DNA of 64,000 nucleotides from contig CP136067.1 in the NCBI GenBank assembly GCA_032622095.1, positions 120,375,030-120,439,029 on the forward strand, written 5' to 3'. Numbering within the stretch: the first letter of the stretch is position 1; the number at the start of each line of letters is the position of its first letter. Positions 57,540 to 64,000 of this stretch are shown here, piece after piece. The DNA comes from Siphonodentalium dalli (Eukaryota > Mollusca > Scaphopoda > Gadilida > Siphonodentaliidae). A program made the position numbers and the translations under genes. The notes beneath the pieces are model-generated. The model worked only from the letters and a program-made list of their open reading frames with translations. It ran no database searches and was not told the DNA's origin.

Positions 57540-58985
57540 GTGGCAATCCAGTTAGATAGAGTTCTGATATTGTAACAGAAATATTACTATGGTAATCCAG
57601 TTAGATAGAGTTCTGATATTGTAACAGAAATATTACTATGACAATCCAGTTAGATAGAGTTCTGATATTCTAACAGAAATATTACTATGGTAATCCGGTT
57701 AGATAGAGTTATGATATTGTAACAGAAATATTACTATGGTAATCTGGTTAAATAGAGTTCTGATATTGTAACAGAATATTACTATGGTAATCCGGTTAGA
57801 TAGAGTTATGATATTGTAACAGAATATTACCATGGTAATCCAGTTAGATAGAGTTCTGATATTGTAACAGATTATTACTATGGTAATCTGGTTAAATAGA
57901 GTTCTGATATTGTAACAGAATATTACTATGGTAATCTGGTTAGATTGAGTTATGATATTGTAACAGAATATTACCATGGTAATCTGGTTAGATAGAGTTA
58001 TGATATTGTAACAGAATCCCATGGCAATCCAGTTAGATTGAGTTCTGATATTCTAACAGAAATATTACTATGGTAATCCGGTTAGATAGAGTTCTGATAT
58101 TGTAACAGAATATTACTATGGTAATCTGGTTAGATTGAGTTATGATATTGTAACAGAATATTACTATGGTAATCTGGTTAGATAGAGTTCTGATATTCTA
58201 ACAGAAATATTACTATGGTAATCCAGTTAGATAGAGTTCTGATATTCTAACAGAAATATTACTATGGTAATCTGGTTAGATAGAGTACTGATATTCTAAC
58301 AGAAATATTACCATGGTAATCCGTTTAGATAGAATTCTGATATTCTAACAGGAATATTACTATGGTAATCCAGTTAGATAGAGTTCTGATATTCTAACAG
58401 AAATATTACCATGGTAATCCGGTTAGATAGAGTTCTGATATTCTAACAGGAATATTACTATGGTAATCCGTTTAGATAGAGTTCTGATATTCTAACAGGA
58501 ATATTACCATGGTAATCCGTTTAGATAGAGTTCTGATATTCTAACAGAAATATTACTATGGTAATCTGGTTAGATAGAGTTCTGATACTGCAACAGAAAT
58601 ATTACTATGGTAATCTGGTTAGATACAGTTCTGATACTGCAACAGAAATATTACTATGGTAATCTGGTTCGATAGAGTTCTGATACTGCAACATAAATAT
58701 TACTATGCCAATCCAGTTAGATAGAGTTCTGATATTCTATCTGGTTAGATAGAGTTCTGATACTGCAACAGAAATATTACTATGGCAATCCAGTTAGATA
58801 GAGTTCTGATATTCTAACAGAAATATTACCATGGCAATCCAGTCTGATATTCTAACAGAATATTACCATGGTAATCTGGTTAGATAGAGTTCTGATATTG
58901 ATATGTTCTGATATATTGGTAACCATGGTAATGCGTTTAGATTGAGTTCTGATATTGATATGTTCTGATATATTGGTAACTATCT
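57540..58985. repeat. 49 bp-unit minisatellite, about 29 copies, intronic
   Basis: Tandem array with consensus built around GGTTAGATAGAGTTCTGATA, TTCTAACAGA and AATATTACTATGGTAATC. Most units are 49 bp, some are 48, and a few are truncated (near 58730 and 58835). I count about 29-30 units by the TTAGATAGAG core. Sub-variants form local blocks, such as ATATTGTAACAG early, ATATTCTAACAG in the middle and ATACTGCAACAG at 58570-58780, as expected for local expansion. The last units decay into TTCTGATATTGATATG copies and stop a few bases before the splice donor of the exon at 58989-59038. Confidence 0.95.
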
Positions 58986-58988
58986 TAC

Positions 58989-59038
58989 CTGCTCCCGACT
59001 CATGACATACGTATATCGTCTTTTTCGGTCGACATGAC
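58989..59038 (-). CDS. TFCP2/UBP1-like: CP2/LSF-type transcription factor, linker exon to dimerisation domain
   Basis: This 50 bp internal exon sits between a TTCATTTTTCAG acceptor and a CAG|GTAAGA donor. Taking the AA carried over from the SAM exon, it reads KSCRPKKTIYVCHESGA and leaves one base (G) for the next exon. TIYVCHES matches the TIYVCQES segment at the start of the TFCP2 C-terminal dimerisation domain, which has a ubiquitin-like fold; grainyhead proteins have a comparable LYVRKET strand. The other two frames contain stops or give no match. Its 5' splice site lies only a few bases from the end of a roughly 1.4 kb minisatellite in the downstream intron. The intron on the other side (59039-61672) holds a complete hAT-type element and a small TA-flanked MITE. 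Confidence 0.93.
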
Positions 59039-59277
59039 CTGAAAAATGAAGATTAAAAAACATAAAGGGTTGCAAAACCAAATATGAATGGAATCCGCTA
59101 AACTAAAAATAATCAAACAAACTTGAGTGAGATATTGTTGTGAAAGATCCTATAGACCAAATGAGAAATTTTTCAATTCATCACACTAACGGCCATAATA
59201 TTTCTATAATTAGAACATGGGCCATAAATCTGATAAGAAAATTGGGTTGGGCCCGATTTTCTGTGTGCAGCTGCCAC

Positions 59278-60448
59278 CAGTGTTCACGCTGTCGGTAGCC
59301 AAATTAGCCAATGGCTAATCTTTTTCGAATTTGGCTAATAAAATTTTCATTTGGCTAAACTTTTGGCTAAAATTTTTTTGAACCCAAATGGAGACATGGA
59401 GCCAGAAAGCTAATTAATAAAAGCGCTCAATATATCGACATTCAAGACGAAGTTAGGTGACGAAAGTATTTCATTATTTTCGTACTTATGAAATATCGTA
59501 CAAAGGGAAACGCGATCGACAACTCTATCAACCAAGCGATCACAAAGTGATATGCAATCATCTTTAGTTTTCACAAGACGGACATTCAAAGACGCATGGA
59601 CATTAAACCGACCGTGGTTCAATTATGACAATGTGAAGAAAGCAATGTTTTGTGCATTGACGCCGGTATATAAGCAATTTGTTCGTAACAGGCTATTTTA
59701 ATCTGGAGAAAGATTACGTCACTCTGCACGAAGCAGCAAAATGTCCTTATTAATTTTTACATTTAATCCCCTAATCCCCCATTCAGCCCATTGTCTGTCT
59801 GGTCACTCACGGCACGCCTACACAATGCATGTTTATGATGACATTGTATTTATGATGGTCGGGGTTTATGAGCACCAAGTGTAAGACAATAGCTTAATCA
59901 GCCAAATGTGAATCACGACAGATATTTTGTGGCTATTTGTCGTCAATACCGATACAGTCAAAATAATATGCATGCTTTTATGACAGATTGTAATTTGATA
60001 ATGGCGTAAATAATATAAGTTATTAGTTTCCAGATGTCACTTAGATATTTTCGCAAGGATAAATATTTAATGATTTGAAAAAAGATATTGATATAAATAA
60101 AAAATAAAATGACATTAAAAAGGACAATCCCGGGTCCCCCCCCCCCCCCCCCCCCCCCCAAATCACTCTTTCACATAAACATTAATAAATTTTTAATAAA
60201 TTATATATATAAAAATACTTCTAGTTCATCAAAATTATTTAAATTATTGTGTATTTTACCTGTGTCTGTTAGATTTTACGTTTTAGTCATTAATTGTGAA
60301 CCGACCAGAAAACGATGATTTAATTTGGCCAAAGTGTTTTTTAATTTGGCCAAAAAACATTTGGCTAAAGTTTTTTTCATTTGGCTAATCAAATTTTCAT
60401 TTGGCTAATCTTTTGGCTAAAGTTTTTTTCGGTCCAGCGTGAACACTG
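59278..60448. mobile_element. hAT-type element, CAGTGTTCACGCTG ends, intronic
   Basis: CAGTGTTCACGCTG (59278) and CAGCGTGAACACTG (to 60448), flanked by perfect 8 bp repeats GCTGCCAC (59270-59277, 60449-60456). The subterminal regions are rich in repeated ATTTGGCTAA in both orientations, as is usual for transposase-binding subterminal repeats in hAT elements. It contains a C run of about 20 at 60138. No hATC domain, so it is non-autonomous. Confidence 0.93.
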
Positions 60449-61412
60449 GCTGCCACATATGGCTATAAACTCACATACCAAAAATTGTCAAAATCGATCA
60501 ATAAACAGCGAAGTTATGGAGGATAGGGCTGCCTGCTAATCGAGTTTTTGAGAAAAAAAACTTGACTAAAAAATGATATTATAATTATGGATTATCAAGA
60601 CAAGAACTTATACTCTAAAATAATATTATTTTTGCAATTGGGATAAGACGACGTAAAGTCAAATACCCATTTCTCAGACTCGCACACATGGTCCCAAAAC
60701 ACCGCACATGCATCTTTTTTATTCATGTTCAAACTGTCGGGAAATTTCTTAATCGGTAATAAATAACTCAGAAATTTTAAGCCAGACAAGTCTGCCATAA
60801 TGAATCAAGTCCAAATTGTGAAATGAAGTTATATGTACAGATAAGAGCATGCAGGTAAGCGGATCCTAGGCATTTTAGCTGAGAAAAATTTCTGGCATGT
60901 CCTACACAATGATCAATTTTATCCATAGTATATATGGAGGATCTCCAATTCGTCCCCAGTTTATACCAAAATTTACAAAACGAGTCCATTAAATTAGGTC
61001 TAAATTTACTAGATTCGCTTTATAAATTTTGCTATAAACTGGGGACAAGTTGAAGATACTATTTATTATTTGATCCAAAACCTCCATAAACACACTTAAA
61101 TAGGACTAGAAACTCAAAGCGGCTTCTATAAGGCAAGCCGGATATCAAGCCAGAAGTTTGTCTGCGGTCTCCGCGTCAAGAAATAGTGCCAGATAAATAA
61201 TGCTTTGAGGTATTTAATGACTTAAATTTAATGAAATATTTGTTCAAACTACATCAACAATAGTCATAAACATTGATTCTGAGACGTAGTCACATTTCTG
61301 TGAAACAATACTTTTCAGTACACCTGGTGCTATTTCCTGTTATACAACAGGATTATACTGGGATTATATAATGCATTTATACATTGAAAGAATGGTCAGA
61401 TCATGTAATATA

Positions 61413-61568
61413 CAGTAATGCTCAAAGTATGTGACCCGTTAACCACAACATAATTATGGGTAATTTTTCAGGATTTAGTCGGAAATATGGCTTGTTTCCG
61501 ACTAAATCCTGAAAAGTTACCCATAATTCTGCTGTGGTTAAAGGAGTCGTTTAATTAGGGCATTACTG
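61413..61568. mobile_element. 156 bp TA-flanked hairpin MITE, intronic
   Basis: CAGTAATGC (61413) to GCATTACTG (61568), with TA at 61411-61412 and 61569-61570. The interior is a long palindrome: AACCACAACATAATTATGGG, TTTTTCAGGATTTAGTCGGA, loop, complement. It shares its right half with 19418-20219. It lies 105 bp from the donor of the SAM exon. Confidence 0.9.
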
Positions 61569-61672
61569 TAGCTCTTGTGCACCCATGACAGGCAGATGAT
61601 TTGAAAAGACAGGGTGAATTTTCTGGCAGCAAAACAAATTGTGAAATTATATCCAGACATAGATATACTCAC

Positions 61673-61763
61673 TTAAGCTGCAGGGCGTTATTCAACCGAA
61701 TGCCGTCTGCAACACCGCATATCTGTATGAGGTCATCTCGGCTCAGTCGAAATAAATCTGCCC
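61673..61763 (-). CDS. TFCP2/UBP1-like: CP2/LSF-type transcription factor, SAM-like domain exon
   Basis: This internal exon of a CP2-family transcription factor encodes the C-terminal half of the SAM-like oligomerisation domain. The 91 bp exon has a TTCTCAG acceptor and an AA|GTGAGT donor. Read with two leading bases, it gives 29 codons with no stop, containing [18 protein letters not shown]. That matches the LTRDDVIQICGPADGIRL motif of vertebrate TFCP2/UBP1, and the leading GG would complete the Gly of the conserved SGADL motif. It ends in phase 2 (AA), which joins the next exon at 58989-59038 as Lys. CP2 proteins bind DNA as nuclear dimers or tetramers. The upstream exons (DNA-binding domain and start of SAM) are not in the window, so this is a partial gene. 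The vertebrate paralogues cannot be told apart here. Family identity is close to certain. Confidence 0.93.
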
Positions 61764-62035
61764 CTGAGAAAAGCATAAATAAGAACCACATCAGAGCTGC
61801 AGGGTTGAGTTGTGGTAGCTATGCCAAACATGGGATCGAATATCAACAAAATCAGTTGATATTTGTGTCTAAAATTCACAAAAATGAAAAAACGTATTTA
61901 AGGGCCGTAACTTAACTCTACCCAAAGTAGGCGCACCTGGCCAGTTTTCGAACTCAATCAAGACATTATCATCAGATTACCATGAAAACCCTTGATTCGT
62001 TAACAGGTAGTTGGTCACCTGTGTATGGATAACAA

Positions 62036-63403
62036 TAGTGATGTAACGATACGGGGGTTATCGGTAAAAGCCGATAGCCGATATTTTCAGTAGAATTATC
62101 GGCCGATCCGATACAGATACCGATAAGTCTTGTACGTGAACCAAACTCCATATCAATTTGTCTTTTAAATTACAAAATATTGTCGGCAAAGAACCGATAT
62201 TGCGATAACCTGGTTGCAAAAAAGTTTAGTTTACGTTCCCCAAAAACCCTGGCAAAACGATTTAATATTTCGTTGCATTCATAAGATTTCCTCAATATTT
62301 GTTTGATTCCGTTACCGTGCCTTACGGAATCAGTCCATACTAGTAATCCATTTGAGTCAATGACGGCAATTTCCATTTCAATTTGCCAAACTCAATCTTT
62401 TTCAGAAGTTGAACTTGCGTTTAATAACACCTACAATGTCCCGCATAAATTGTTGACATTTTCTCTGCCCATGACAGCAGATACAAATCCCGCCCACAGA
62501 GCACTCTGATTGGTTCGGATGGTTCTATCAAACAAGTTAGTCACCTCCTCCATCTTCAGTCATCGTATACCAGAATGTCAATCAATTTGAATCAAAAGCA
62601 CTTTAAACACACACACTTAACTGTTGTTAACACGTGATGTTTCTATATATTGAGGAATAGCGAGTCACGACTGCGGCGACTTTAATGCAAACTGGTCAAG
62701 TGTGACTCGTCTATTTATAAACACTATGATTTTTAGTTTACTGTGTCATCTGTCAACACGTGGCTTGTTAGTGATTCCTACTCGATGACATCAAATGCAT
62801 GCAAATAATCGTTTGATCTTACCGCCCGGCATCCGCCTTGGGAATATCATAACAATGTGACAACTTACTGTCGCACGTGGTGCAGAATTAATTCCACACA
62901 CCCATGAATACATCACTAAATGATACCGGTACATCAGTCTGATTCACTCACAGGAAGATTCCATTCTCAAGCTAATGCCAGGGGCGTCAGTTATTCGCTT
63001 TCAACATGTGCTACTCGGCACTCACAAGTAATTTTAATTGTATACAGTTTATGTTTTAACTTTAATTATTAAGCGTAACGAACTACGGTACCTTTGGAAA
63101 TGTTTATTTGGGTCATGAGTGTACCAACAGTCTCATGTCGATGTTGTCATCATGATCATGGTATATCACTGTATGTGATGGAGGGCTGACCAGTGCGTAA
63201 AATAGTCGCTATTTTTTCTGGAAATTCCCGTCATTTATTTAATATTAAAGTCGGAATTGGTGTAACAACGTTCACAAAGGACGCGACATGTATCGGTTAA
63301 CGATATCGGTCGGGAGACTAAATTTTACCGATACCGATATCTTGCCGATACCACATATATCGGCCCGATCCGATAGCCGATACCGATAATCGGTACATCA
63401 CTA
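62036..63403. mobile_element. hAT-type element, TAGTGATGTA ends
   Basis: TAGTGATGTAACGATACG (62036) and CGGTACATCACTA (to 63403), flanked by perfect 8 bp repeats GATAACAA (62028-62035, 63404-63411). Subterminal ATCGG/CCGAT motifs occur many times at both ends. A minus-strand frame at 62170-62376 (68 codons) is not a recognisable transposase part. It lies just upstream of the SAM exon of the CP2-type gene. Confidence 0.92.
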
Positions 63404-63411
63404 GATAACAA

Positions 63412-64000
63412 TTTATCAAAAGTCACATATACTTATTATAAAAACATTAAAGGGGTACTGTACGCCATTTTCAATAAATTCCCGGTGATAACAACGATCT
63501 AATATCGATAATATATAGAAAACTAAGTAATTTGAGTCGAAGATGTATTCTGTAAACGTTCAGGTTAATAGGTTATCTTAAAATCAAAGTTAATAATTTG
63601 TTATAAATTTAATTTATGGCTGGAGTCATAAATTAAATTACGAATTTCCGTGTACAAGACATAATCAAAATAATTCTCGGATAGTGGATTGGGCAAAGCG
63701 TGGCACACATGATTGTGTAAAAAATTATGTTGATACTAGGCGTAAACTCAAGTCACTCACTGACTAGTGACTATACAATGACTTAATGAGTATCTGGGAC
63801 TAGTATGCATATAATCTAACATTTATTTGATACATTTGCTTGAAAACAGTTTACTGTCCAAAAATTACTCGACATCGACAATTGGTATTTTCGCATTCTG
63901 GCTAATTTGCCATCCGTAACATTACTTCGTACTCAACAGACTTTCAAATAATGGAAATCTGGTTACCTTATTCTACAGGTCAGAGACTAAAGAAACCAAC
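63412..64000. other. no recognisable feature
   Basis: TTAAAGGGGTACTGTACGCC near 63450 resembles an end of a TIR element, but no partner is in the window. No upstream exon of the CP2-type gene was found here. Confidence 0.4.

Noticed and set aside
57540-58985. Array looks CRISPR-like at first sight and encodes a 16-residue repeat on the minus strand
   Set aside because: Units are contiguous with no unique spacers. The genome is animal, and the peptide repeat only follows from 48 bp units.
59410-59622. 70-codon minus-strand frame in the hAT element at 59278
   Set aside because: No BED, DDE or hATC motif; the interior of a non-autonomous element.
63955-64000. AG/GT-bordered 20 bp stretch resembling a micro-exon on the minus strand
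   Set aside because: Too short, no matching phase or motif to the CP2-type gene, and at the window edge.
1-64000. tRNA, rRNA or integrated viral genes
   Set aside because: No cloverleaf with A/B boxes, no conserved rRNA blocks and no capsid or polymerase motifs other than LINE reverse transcriptase remnants were seen by eye; a covariance-model scan would settle the tRNA question.

Overview
This is a gene-poor window from an animal nuclear genome, very likely an invertebrate. The sequence is AT-rich, has spliceosomal introns with GT-AG borders, and carries microsatellites, a minisatellite, decayed LINE retrotransposons and an unusual density of DNA-transposon remnants. The mixture of repeats resembles marine invertebrates such as molluscs or invertebrate deuterostomes, but nothing read here fixes the taxon. 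I see no bacterial operons, rRNA, tRNA, CRISPR array or viral genome.

One host gene can be recognised. On the minus strand, four exons at 61673-61763, 58989-59038, 53457-53599 and 50364-50415 splice in a consistent reading phase. They encode the end of a SAM-like domain and the C-terminal dimerisation domain of a CP2/LSF-type transcription factor (TFCP2/UBP1/TFCP2L1 group of the grainyhead/CP2 superfamily). The 5' exons lie beyond position 64000. The terminal exon is not resolved; a weak candidate is at 47601-47679. The introns are full of transposable elements, and a 1.4 kb minisatellite runs almost up to one splice donor.

The rest is repeat-derived. 1-5.5 kb holds a 1.66 kb inverted-repeat element whose arms are trinucleotide arrays, two LINE fragments and a TTAA-flanked element. 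5.5-9.1 kb holds a hAT transposase fragment and a TTAA-bounded element with GC-rich coding-like cargo. 9.2-13.4 kb is one giant fold-back structure whose roughly 1 kb arms are built from tandem units. 14-24 kb holds LINE fragments and several TIR elements. 24-32 kb holds families with internal tandem units and arrays of a TTAAGCGC palindrome. 32-47 kb holds TAA-flanked TIR elements, many hairpin elements, a near-perfect 202 bp inverted repeat and poly-G elements. 47-64 kb is the gene, with three complete hAT-type elements, fold-back MITEs and the minisatellite.

The most striking system is a 67 bp hairpin module, usually present twice in opposite orientation. It occurs at eight loci inside elements whose outer ends belong to different transposon types: TTAA-flanked piggyBac-like, TA-flanked, and another. 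A second, unrelated fold-back family has the same single- and double-hairpin design and clean 8 bp target duplications, which places it with hAT elements.
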